DNA of 12,478 nt, taken from the NCBI GenBank assembly GCA_027296525.1, contig JAPUJA010000084.1:1-12478 (forward strand), given 5' to 3'. The notes below the pieces were generated by a model, which saw only the letters and a program-made list of their open reading frames with translations, was not told the DNA's origin and ran no database searches. Below, in pieces: positions 1 through 6,060 of this stretch. The translations under genes and the position numbers were made by a program. Positions within the stretch are counted from its first letter, which is position 1. Every line of letters begins with the position of its first letter. This DNA comes from Pseudomonadota bacterium (lineage in GTDB: Bacteria > Pseudomonadota > Alphaproteobacteria > UBA828 > JAPUJA01).

Positions 1-46
1 CGGCGCCATAGGCATCGAGAATTTTGCGAAACTCCTTGATCTTCAT
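1..46 (-). CDS. Start of probable anti-sigma factor (partial, runs off left edge)
   Basis: Only the first 15 codons are in the window, reading MKIKEFRKILDAYGA. Its ATG overlaps the TGA of the upstream ECF sigma gene in an ATGA junction, so translation is probably coupled. An N-terminus of the form EFxxxLDAYGA is, from memory, typical of small alphaproteobacterial proteins encoded directly after ECF sigma genes and thought to act as anti-sigma factors. GGAGGAG lies a few bases upstream, inside the sigma gene. The function is inferred mainly from position; a heavy-metal sensor or another regulator of the sigma factor is possible. Confidence 0.5.
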   Translation of the reverse strand, partial: MKIKEFRKILDAYGA

Positions 47-624
47 TCGCCGTTCTCCTCCAGAGCGGGACGCAGCCGGCTGGCCAGATCCTCTTTCAGT
101 CGGCGCCGCGCGCGAACGAGCAGCGATTCGAGGGCTTTCACGCTGGCGTTGAGAATCGCTGCGGCCTCCCGGTTGCTCATGGACTCGTAGTAGCAAAGGG
201 TGAGCGCCGCCCGTTGTCGCGATGGGAGCCGGCTGATCGCTGCCGCAATCTCACGGGCGGCTTCGTCGTCGGCGACGCGATCGAACGCGCTGGGCCGATC
301 GTCGGTGAACGCCGCGGCGTCGTCGAGCGCGGCCGGATCGGCGCGCCGGTGCCGATCGATACAGAGATTAACAAGCACCCGATAAAACCAGGTCGAAAAA
401 CGCGCGCGTCCCGGGCTGTCATCCGCGGCCTTCCAGTCGGGCGCCTTCAGCCAAGCCCTTAAGAAAGCTTCCTGCACGATGTCTTCGGCGTCACTGGCTG
501 TGGCGCTCATGCGGCTCGCGATCGCGAATGCGCGCGTGCCGTGGCGTTCGATGAGCCGCTCGAAGGCGCTCGCATCGCCCCGCCCTGCCAGCCGTAGAAG
601 TTGATCATCACTGCAATTCGTCAT
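43..624 (-). CDS. ECF (sigma-70 family) RNA polymerase sigma factor
   Basis: 193 residues from the ATG at 622-624. Region 2 spans about residues 18-95, with the family pattern DAEDIVQEAFLRAW (45-58) and FSTWFYRVLVNLCIDRHRR (76-94). Region 4 spans about 125-182, with LPSRQRAALTLCYYE followed by the helix-turn-helix NREAAAILNASVKALESLL. It should direct RNA polymerase to a small stress regulon and is probably held inactive by the product of the overlapping downstream gene. The frame stays open upstream; an ATG at 715-717 would add 31 residues, but those are low-complexity and unlike the family, and neither start has a strong SD. The family call is secure; the inducing signal is not visible. Confidence 0.93.
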   Translation of the reverse strand: MTNCSDDQLLRLAGRGDASAFERLIERHGTRAFAIASRMSATASDAEDIVQEAFLRAWLKAPDWKAADDSPGRARFSTWFYRVLVNLCIDRHRRADPAALDDAAAFTDDRPSAFDRVADDEAAREIAAAISRLPSRQRAALTLCYYESMSNREAAAILNASVKALESLLVRARRRLKEDLASRLRPALEENGE

Positions 625-1043
625 CGGGCAGCCATGGTAGCCCGCGCCGGCGTCGATCGTCACAGGGGCAGAGAGATGTTGGCGATGCCGCCTGTCGGAG
701 GGTTGGGACTCGGACATCGCTTTGGCGGATCGTCGGCTCAAGGTTCTCGATGGCGCCGGCGAGGCCGCGCACCCTCCGTTTGGCTTGCAGGACGCACCAA
801 GGTTCAAGACGCCTTCGGTCGGCGCGTCGGCACTGGAGGGGCGGGGTAATCCAGAGCAAACCGAAACAGGCGCATCCGCACACGTCTCCTCCTCAGATGA
901 AACCGTTGCTTCGAGGAGTTACACGTGCGAGGCGGCAAAACCCTGCGCCTCGCAAATCATTAATTTAAACGGGGATCATCGGTGAGATTCGTGCCCGGCT
1001 CGGGCCGTTGCGGCCGCTACGATGCGGTGTCGCCAGGTCGTGT
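625..1043. other. Intergenic stretch upstream of the ECF sigma gene
   Basis: About 420 bases without a convincing gene. On the minus strand a TGTAAC element at 918-923 resembles the -35 box of some alphaproteobacterial ECF promoters and points at the sigma gene, but no good -10 partner is visible at the usual distance. A strong SD-like run (GAGGAGGAG, 886-894, minus strand) lies 10 bases before an ATG at 873-875 that opens a 23-codon frame ending at 804. This could be a leader peptide or chance. An AT-rich patch at 957-971 stands out from the GC-rich surroundings. The plus-strand frames here have no recognisable content. Confidence 0.4.
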
Positions 1044-1436
1044 TTAGGCCCGGATGTCGAGCAGGGCCTGCCCCATCCGCGCCTCGGTGCGAAGCACCTC
1101 GATGTTCGCGCGGAAGCTCGATTCCGCGATCAGCAGCTGGACGATCTCATTGACGATATCGACGTTGGGAAAGGCCGCAAGGCCTGTGGGGCTGGTCGGG
1201 TCGGGGATGAGAAAGCTGGCGGGATCCACGGGCCGGATCAGCGCCTTCACGCCGCCGTTCGCGAGCGAGCTTTGCTCGACCTGCTTCGGTTCGTAGACGC
1301 CGGGGGGCGTCTCGCCGAGCGTTTCCACCGGCCGGCTCGTCAAGGCATTGGCGATGTTGACGGCCGAGACGGCAAGCCGAAGGCTCGCCGTCAGCAGGCC
1401 GCCGAGGGCGATGCTGTGGACGGGGTTCATACCCAT
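1044..1436 (-). CDS. FlgC-like flagellar basal-body rod protein, stand-alone
   Basis: 130 residues, close to FlgC length. The N-terminus has the rod/hook family signature: a helix ending in SAVNIANALTSR (24-35), matching the SNIANAxT motif of FlgB, FlgC and FlgG. The C-terminal 40 residues (NVDIVNEIVQLLIAESSFRA followed by NIEVLRTEARMGQALLDIRA) match the FlgC/FlgG C-terminal helix. The middle is Pro/Thr-rich and divergent. Such proteins assemble through paired terminal helices in the flagellar rod. No flgB or fliE lies beside it, so this is a detached copy and may be an accessory or diverged paralogue. An alternative ATG two codons in (1428-1430) is possible; SD is weak at both. Family call is good, exact role is uncertain. 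Confidence 0.78.
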   Translation of the reverse strand: MGMNPVHSIALGGLLTASLRLAVSAVNIANALTSRPVETLGETPPGVYEPKQVEQSSLANGGVKALIRPVDPASFLIPDPTSPTGLAAFPNVDIVNEIVQLLIAESSFRANIEVLRTEARMGQALLDIRA

Positions 1437-1715
1437 GAGTAGACCACGAAGGCCATGGGAATGTCAAGAAATATCTTGTTAAATCAATATGTTATAAGAA
1501 GTTTCTCGTAAATTTCAGAGGCCTCGCTTAGGGCCGTTTCCTGTCGAGCGGAAGGCGCGCCCAGGGGCGCGGCCGCCGGAGGCCAGGGCGCCCGCCTGAA
1601 GGCTCAGGGACGCCTCGGGCGGTCGTTTCGAGGAGTCAAAAAAAGGCCCCGCAGGAGGCGGGGCGAGTTGAGAGCACGGACGCTTTGCCGTTCTGTGCTG
1701 CTTAGGCTGTGCTGT
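1437..1715. other. Intergenic: AT-rich leader of the rod-like gene, then terminator region
   Basis: An AT-rich block at about 1461-1520 precedes the FlgC-like gene. On the minus strand it holds TTGACA (1462-1467), a good -35 match, but an appropriately spaced -10 would fall almost on the start codon. An imperfect palindrome with 5-base arms, CAAGA/TCTTG, lies at 1465-1478 and could be an operator. The remainder (about 1530-1715) is GC-rich and contains the intrinsic terminator listed separately. No gene seen. Confidence 0.4.
1638..1664 (-). terminator. Rho-independent terminator of the acidic-repeat gene
   Basis: On the minus strand a perfect 7-bp stem GCCCCGC/GCGGGGC (plus-strand 1646-1652 and 1658-1664) with a 5-base loop is followed by C and seven T residues (plus-strand A-run 1638-1644). 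It lies about 50 bases after the stop codon of the gene ending at 1716, so it ends that transcript before the rod-like gene. Confidence 0.9.
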
Positions 1716-2354
1716 TTAGGTCGTTTCGGTATTGGTTGTTTCGTCATCGGCCTCCTCGAAGATATCCAGGAGCGTGTCCTCGAGGGCGATCTCGCCATCG
1801 ACGATGATCTGGTCGGTGAGAGCCGGGGTGGTGTCGTCGCCCGCGAGCGTGTCGCCCGCGAGGGTGTCCGTCTCGCCGGTGCCGCCATCGACCGTGCTGT
1901 CGTCGTTGTCACCGCCCACGACCGTGTCGGCGGGGGCCGTGTCGGTGCTGCCACCGTCGACGCTGTCATCGCTTTCACCGCCTGCGAGGGTGTCGGTGGT
2001 GCCGCCGTCGATGCCGTCGGTTCCGTCCTCGGCGCCCGTGACGGTATCGCCCGCGACGGTATCGCCCGCGACGGTGTCCGGGGCTTCTTGTCCAAGCAGC
2101 CCGTGGGCCGCCATGGAGACGTAATAGCCGAACGGACGGCTGCCGAGCTCCGCGCTGTTGTTGCTGTCGGCGAGATATTCAAGCGCTTGGGCCGCCGGCG
2201 TCTGGCCGGAGTTGCCGGGCCGCGTCGAGCTGCCGGTGGGGGCCGTGGTGCCCTCGGTCGAGGGTTGGTTGGTTGGCTCGCCGCCCTGGGCCTTGTTGCC
2301 GCTTTGGCTCGGCCGGTTGGGCGGGCTTGGGATGGGGGGGTGATCAACACGCAT
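1716..2354 (-). CDS. Pro/Thr-rich protein with acidic pentapeptide repeats, function unknown
   Basis: 212 residues from the ATG at 2352-2354, chosen because GGAG lies 10 bases upstream; the frame could begin 16 codons earlier at 2402 without a clear SD. Order: Pro/Ser/Thr/Gly-rich segment (6-53); a more ordinary helical stretch AAQALEYLADSNNSAELGSR and following residues to LLGQ (54-89); a strongly acidic, Gly/Thr-rich repeat block (about 93-174) built from units such as DTVAG, DTLAG and VDGG; and an acidic tail (LEDTLLDIFEEADDE). No signal peptide or membrane segment is visible. The acidic Gly/Asp repeats recall calcium-binding RTX repeats but lack the GGxGxD pattern. A secreted or scaffold role is conceivable; I do not recognise the family. 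Frame, low-complexity coding bias and the following terminator support a real gene. Confidence 0.75.
   Translation of the reverse strand: MRVDHPPIPSPPNRPSQSGNKAQGGEPTNQPSTEGTTAPTGSSTRPGNSGQTPAAQALEYLADSNNSAELGSRPFGYYVSMAAHGLLGQEAPDTVAGDTVAGDTVTGAEDGTDGIDGGTTDTLAGGESDDSVDGGSTDTAPADTVVGGDNDDSTVDGGTGETDTLAGDTLAGDDTTPALTDQIIVDGEIALEDTLLDIFEEADDETTNTETT
1836..1865 (-). repeat. Two tandem 15-base units encoding DTLAG
   Basis: Two consecutive 15-base units, GTCGCCCGCGAGCGT and GTCGCCCGCGAGGGT (plus-strand reading), differ at one base. They encode consecutive DTLAG pentapeptides near the end of the acidic-repeat gene. Confidence 0.85.
2040..2069 (-). repeat. Two identical tandem 15-base units encoding DTVAG
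   Basis: Two perfect copies of GACGGTATCGCCCGC, followed by a partial third beginning GACGGTGTC. They encode repeated DTVAG units. Identity at the DNA level suggests recent slippage or unit expansion in the gene. Confidence 0.9.
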
Positions 2355-2642
2355 TTTTCGTGGGCTCCGAATGCTGGTTATAACCGCGAAGACTCCATGC
2401 ATATCCCGTGCCGCGGCGCCGTTCCGCTAACCATTTGCCATTAACCGATTTTTTCAGGTGGCTTCGGGCGTCGGGCTGCGCGCGGCCAAAATTGCCCGCC
2501 CGATAGAGAAGAAACTGCCCCCCCCGAGACGGGGACCGACGTTGGAAGAAGGATGAGCGAGCCGGGCGTTCGATATCCGGCGTTAAGGCTGGCGTCGAGG
2601 CGTTCGCCTCAAGGCGGGTCGGAAAGGATGCGGGCCGTTTAC
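2355..2642. other. Intergenic between the ATPase gene and the acidic-repeat gene
   Basis: About 290 bases with no convincing gene. It holds the upstream region of the acidic-repeat gene (candidate sigma-54-type site and palindrome). A short GC hairpin CCCCG/CGGGG (2522-2534) on the minus strand is followed by GGGGCAGTTTC; the lack of a T-run makes it a poor terminator for the ATPase gene. Confidence 0.4.
2426..2440 (-). promoter_or_regulatory. Candidate sigma-54-type promoter overlapping TAACC repeats
   Basis: Minus-strand TGGCAAATGGTTAGC has the -24 GG and -12 GC dinucleotides separated by exactly 10 bases and a good TGGCA -24 half, but the -12 half (TTAGC against TTGC) is imperfect. It would start transcription about 60 bases before the ATG at 2354. 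The same bases, read on the plus strand, contain TAACCATT and, 14 bases on, TTAACC, resembling CtrA half-sites. Either reading is tentative. Closer to the gene, a perfect palindrome GGTTATAACC at 2376-2385 contains a possible -10 box. Confidence 0.22.
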
Positions 2643-4325
2643 CTAGGCCGTCCTCGGATCGGGTGGGCCGTCATGCGCCGTGTGGGTGTCCTCGGCCTCT
2701 CCTCGATGCTCGTCGCTCGAACCGTTCGACTTCTTGTTCGGGTCACGCTCCCCATGGACGACCGACTCGAGCAGCTGAACGAGCGCGGCTCCCACCTCGC
2801 CGCCCGCGGACGCATGGGCCTCGCTGCCGAGCAGACGCGGCCCCATGCTGTTGTCGCCTCCGGCCTGGGTGACATAGGTCACGTTGGGATCCGTATGACG
2901 CACATAGAGGTTTTGCCAGGCCGCATCGATGCGCTCACGGCTGAGCGCCGGCGGGATGCCTTCGTAACGACAGGATAAGACCACCTGATCGACGATGAAC
3001 TTCGGTTGGTAACGCGCGACGGGCACCTCCAGATGGGCGTGGAGCTCCTCGAGCACGAACTCGATCATCTCCTCCGTGAGCTCGAGGGCTTGGGCCTCGC
3101 AGACTCGTTCGAATATGGTGCGATAGTCGTCGAGAGTCGGCGAGCCGATCTCGAGCTTGTAGGGAATACGCCTCAGAAAGGCGGGGTCCATGAGGTCCTC
3201 GGGCCGCATGTTCGTCGAGAAGATGACGAGTTCGTCGAACGGGATCGAGAAGGTTTTGCCGGTACGAAGCGTCAGGTAATCGATGCGCTTCTCGAGCGGG
3301 ATGATCCAGCGGTTGAGAAGATCCTTCGGGCTGACGATCTGGCGCCCAAAATCGTCGATGATGAAGATGCCGCCGATCGCCTTCACATGCAGCGGCGCGA
3401 CGTAGAATTTCGAGTGAGGGTCGTATTTGAGATCGAGCATTTCCAGGTTCAGCTCGCCGCCCGTGATGACCACGGGCCGGCGGCAGGGAACCCAGCGCTG
3501 GTCGAGCTCCTGATTTTCCTGGGCGAAAAGCGCCGAGGATTTGAGGCCATTCTCGGTCGAGACGCGCCTGTGAATCGTGGGATCGAAGATCTTGATGATC
3601 TGGCCTTCGAGCTCGAGGCAGTAGGGGATGTAGATGACGTCTTCGAACACCTTTCCAACGCCTTCGGCGATTGAGCTTTTGCCGTTGCCGGGTGAACCGT
3701 AGAGCAACAGGGCGCGGCCCGAGTTGATCGCCGGTCCGAGCTCGTCGAGGAAGCTTTCGGGCACCACGAGACCCTCGAAACCGCTGTTGATCTTCTCCTT
3801 GCTGATCCGTTCGTTCGTGATCTTCTGTCGCTCGATCTGCTCGATATAGCTGTCCAACGAGACGGGCGCCGGACCCGCATATTGCGATTGCTCGAGCGCC
3901 TCGATGGCCCACTCCCGCCCCTTCGCCGTCAGCGCATAGCGGAACTGGGAATGCACGCTTTTGTCGAGCGCTCCCAGGATCTCGACGAGGCGGCGATCGT
4001 CCGCCTCTTCGAGCAGGGTGGCGACGATGGGGTAAGGCAGCATCATTTCGTCGGCGATCTCGGCGGGGGTTTCGTAGGCGCCCACATAGATCACCTTGAG
4101 CATCAGTCTCAGAAGAATGTTTATCGAGACGCCCGTGTCCTCGGTCCCTTTGGGCGCGGTCGGAAAGCCGTGCAGCGCCGTTTCGAGCTGCTCGGGCGTG
4201 ATGAGGCCGAGGGCGATGAGATTAGCGCCGAAGAGGCCGCCCTCCTGCTTTTGGCGCGCGAGCGCCTTGTTGACGTCCTTCTCCTGAAGGACCCCACTCG
4301 CCACCAGGATTTTACCCAACGACAT
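2643..4325 (-). CDS. MshEN-like, winged-helix and AAA+ ATPase fusion
   Basis: 560 residues from the ATG at 4323-4325, preceded by AAAGGAG (4334-4340). Residues 1-52 carry two MshEN/GspE-N-type motifs (SLGKILVASGVLQEKDVNKA and FGANLIALGLITPEQLETAL); such domains bind c-di-GMP in MshE-like ATPases. Residues about 65-150 look like a winged helix ending in RYALTAKGREWAIEAL. The AAA+ core follows: Walker A GSPGNGKSS (210-218), Walker B IFIIDD (320-325), a sensor-1-like Asn in IFSTNM (372) and candidate Arg finger R385/R386. The last 60 residues are polar and probably disordered. It likely couples a nucleotide signal to ATP-driven remodelling of a partner. It is not a GspE/PilB secretion ATPase, since the core is AAA+ and lacks those Asp/His boxes. 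It lies 86 bases after sciP on the same strand, probably in one operon. Partner and process are unknown. Confidence 0.9.
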   Translation of the reverse strand: MSLGKILVASGVLQEKDVNKALARQKQEGGLFGANLIALGLITPEQLETALHGFPTAPKGTEDTGVSINILLRLMLKVIYVGAYETPAEIADEMMLPYPIVATLLEEADDRRLVEILGALDKSVHSQFRYALTAKGREWAIEALEQSQYAGPAPVSLDSYIEQIERQKITNERISKEKINSGFEGLVVPESFLDELGPAINSGRALLLYGSPGNGKSSIAEGVGKVFEDVIYIPYCLELEGQIIKIFDPTIHRRVSTENGLKSSALFAQENQELDQRWVPCRRPVVITGGELNLEMLDLKYDPHSKFYVAPLHVKAIGGIFIIDDFGRQIVSPKDLLNRWIIPLEKRIDYLTLRTGKTFSIPFDELVIFSTNMRPEDLMDPAFLRRIPYKLEIGSPTLDDYRTIFERVCEAQALELTEEMIEFVLEELHAHLEVPVARYQPKFIVDQVVLSCRYEGIPPALSRERIDAAWQNLYVRHTDPNVTYVTQAGGDNSMGPRLLGSEAHASAGGEVGAALVQLLESVVHGERDPNKKSNGSSDEHRGEAEDTHTAHDGPPDPRTA

Positions 4326-4411
4326 TCGATGCTCTCCTTTGCTGGTCCCTTGCAAGGGCTTTGCCCACGGCTTTAAGGCCCCCTCCGCAGAATTGCCCTT
4401 GGGCCCGCGCG

Positions 4412-4693
4412 CTAGGTGGCCGCGGCGCGGTACTTCTGGATCCGCGTCGAGCGCAGCCCGCGCATGCCATGCCGGGTGATCAGCCGTTCCCACGACCGAT
4501 ACTCGTCCTCGGAGAGCTCGTAGCGCTGGCACGCGTCTTCCAAGCTGATCAGACCACCGCGCACCGCGGCGACCAATTCCGCCTTGCGGCGCGCCACCCA
4601 GCGCACCATCCCAGCGGGGGGTAAATCGTCGAGCCCGAGATGCTGACCCGTCGGGCCAATCACGGTTGCAACTTGCGCTTCGCCTTGTGTCAT
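4412..4693 (-). CDS. sciP: CtrA inhibitor SciP (DUF1153)
   Basis: 93 residues from the ATG at 4691-4693, with GGAGG (4702-4706) eight bases upstream; a longer TTG start is less likely because it overlaps that SD. The protein matches SciP: an N-terminal VIGPTGQHLGLDDLPP (11-26), then RWVARRKAELVAAVRGGLIS (31-50), then LEDACQRYELSEDEYRSWER with a C-terminal Arg/Lys-rich GLRSTRIQKYR. In Caulobacter, SciP is a small helix-turn-helix protein that binds CtrA and blocks its activation of promoters, including motility genes, in G1 cells. Length and conserved helices indicate an intact gene. A CtrA-like box lies immediately upstream and the MshEN-AAA+ ATPase gene follows. The identification is strong; regulation is inferred. 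Confidence 0.95.
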   Translation of the reverse strand: MTQGEAQVATVIGPTGQHLGLDDLPPAGMVRWVARRKAELVAAVRGGLISLEDACQRYELSEDEYRSWERLITRHGMRGLRSTRIQKYRAAAT

Positions 4694-4710
4694 CGTGACA
4701 TCCTCCAATG

Positions 4711-4727
4711 GTGAACTACTTGTTAAC
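4711..4727 (-). promoter_or_regulatory. CtrA-like binding site upstream of sciP
   Basis: Minus-strand GTTAACAAGTAGTTCAC fits the CtrA box TTAA-N7-TTAAC with one mismatch (TTCAC in the second half). It ends 17 bases before the sciP ATG and about four bases before the SD. CtrA usually activates from around the -35 position, which would put the start site inside sciP, so repression or binding over a transcription start is more likely than classical activation. Confidence 0.5.
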
Positions 4728-4791
4728 TCGGCTTAGGCAAGCGCTCCATGCGCCAGCCTCTATGGTTGCACTTCTTCCTTAATTGTTCCTT

Positions 4792-5775
4792 TCACCGGCC
4801 GTTCACCTCGGTTCGAGGCAGTCCGGCGTGGCGCTCGAGGGCTTTTTGGTGCCGGGCGCCGGAACGGCTCGGCGATGCGCCCTGATGGCCGTGGCCGGTG
4901 AGGGTCGAAACGAGCGGCAGGCCGATGACGATGAGAATTCTGAGGAAGATCACCCAGGCGACGACCGAGAGCGCCCCCAGCAAAATGTCGTCGAGGAATC
5001 GGATGACGGCTTCGAGCGCGCGGTGCAATCCGGGCAGATGCATCGCATCGGAAATTTCCAGAAAGCCGATCATGATGGTGTCACCCGGCGCGAAGAACGC
5101 GTAGGCGATCCAGCTCTCGCGGTGGAACGCGCCCAGCAACGGATTGTTGGCCGCACCGTCCTGCGAGAGCGAGGCGCTGGCCTGACATTCGCGGGCAAGC
5201 CCTCGGGCTTCGGAGCGAATGGACGCGGCGAGGGAGGGACGCAGACGGTCACGCAAATCCGCCGAAAAGACGCCGGCGCGCTCCGTCTCGATTTCAGCGG
5301 CGCAGGCGAACGTGCCGAGCGCAAGGGCGGCGTTGTGGCTCGCCTCCTCGTATTGATCGCGGCGCATACCGGCCGCGGCCGCCTCGTCCAAGAGCGCCGT
5401 GCAGGCTTGCGCGGCTTCCAGAGGGCGGCGCGCCGTCTCGCCGCCGATCATTTCGGCGATGGCGTCGCGGGCGCGGGCGGCCCGATCGGCAATCTCATCT
5501 TCGCCCCGGGCCGCGCAAGCAAAGCCCCAAAGCGCCGCCTCGCTGTGGGCGAGCCCGCGTTCGATCAGCGTCCAGGCGTCGGCGTCCTCGACGGCGGGCA
5601 GGTCGCCTTCCGGCCCGGAGCCCCGTGTCGCCGCGCCCGCAAGCGAGGGCGCCGCCATGAGGAGGGCAAGAGCAAGGGCGCCGAGACCGAGCGGCCGCGC
5701 GAAGCGCGCCCCGAGCGTCGTCCGGGTTGCCTGCACCTTATTAGTTGCGCACCTTTTGGGGCATTGCTTGTGCAT
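4792..5775 (-). CDS. Exported, membrane-anchored protein with duplicated Cys module; unknown function
   Basis: 327 residues if the ATG at 5773-5775 is used. A signal peptide is clear: basic n-region, hydrophobic LGLGALALALLMAAPSLAGA (29-48) with an AxA-like cleavage point near 48. The mature part has two similar blocks of about 60 residues, each with a FACAA motif followed 38-39 residues later by another Cys (C87/C125 and C158/C197). A hydrophobic segment (about 263-292) forms one C-terminal membrane helix, followed by a basic tail. The bulk should therefore be periplasmic with a short cytoplasmic tail. The start is uncertain: a promoter places transcription initiation almost on this ATG, and a GTG at 5734-5736 would give a more usual signal peptide. 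I do not recognise the family. Confidence 0.78.
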   Translation of the reverse strand: MHKQCPKRCATNKVQATRTTLGARFARPLGLGALALALLMAAPSLAGAATRGSGPEGDLPAVEDADAWTLIERGLAHSEAALWGFACAARGEDEIADRAARARDAIAEMIGGETARRPLEAAQACTALLDEAAAAGMRRDQYEEASHNAALALGTFACAAEIETERAGVFSADLRDRLRPSLAASIRSEARGLARECQASASLSQDGAANNPLLGAFHRESWIAYAFFAPGDTIMIGFLEISDAMHLPGLHRALEAVIRFLDDILLGALSVVAWVIFLRILIVIGLPLVSTLTGHGHQGASPSRSGARHQKALERHAGLPRTEVNGR

Positions 5776-6060
5776 GCCCTTATTTTACAGGTTTGGTAAA
5801 GAAGAGGTCAAGCTTAAATACAGTTAACTATCAGTTTTACTTGAGTTTATTATAAGTTTTTCTTAGATTTCGTTGAAATTTTCGCTAAATTTTTGAGGGA
5901 ATGGCGTCGTGAATTTAGGGGAGCGCGGGCCGCTCGGGGGGCCCGATGCCGCGCCGACGCGCGCGCACCGCGCCCGACGGCGGTCGGGAAGCCGGGATGG
6001 TCTGCGTGATGGCCGGAGGCCGACGCGGCCCGACGATCCGACCGGCGGAGGAAGGCGCGT
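5776..6060. other. Intergenic, AT-rich then GC-rich
   Basis: About 285 bases. 5776-5900 is strikingly AT-rich and includes the promoter listed separately plus a GTTAAC half-site (5823-5828). From about 5910 the DNA is GC-rich with a possible CGGGCC/GGCCCG hairpin at about 5927-5946 that lacks a following T-run. No gene or riboswitch is evident. Confidence 0.4.
5782..5811 (-). promoter_or_regulatory. Sigma-70-type promoter for the exported protein gene
   Basis: Minus-strand TTGACC (5806-5811), an 18-base spacer, then TAAAAT (5782-5787): five of six matches to each consensus box. The predicted start lies about 5775, on the A of the annotated ATG, so the mRNA would be leaderless or translation would start at the downstream GTG. 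Confidence 0.55.

Noticed and set aside
2553..2978. Plus-strand frame beginning in the gap and crossing the ATPase 3' end
   Set aside because: No SD, no recognisable content, and most of it is antisense to the ATPase tail.
3006..3674. Plus-strand open frame opposite the AAA+ ATPase gene
   Set aside because: It mirrors the Walker A/B coding region on the other strand and has no family features.
4347..4358. Perfect palindrome CCCTTGCAAGGG between sciP and the ATPase gene
   Set aside because: A 12-base palindrome with no loop and no T-run is neither a terminator nor a recognised operator; it could be chance.
4729..4760. Possible sigma-54 promoter before sciP (TGGCGC...TTGC on the minus strand)
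   Set aside because: GG and GC are 14 bases apart rather than 10, so the spacing is wrong.
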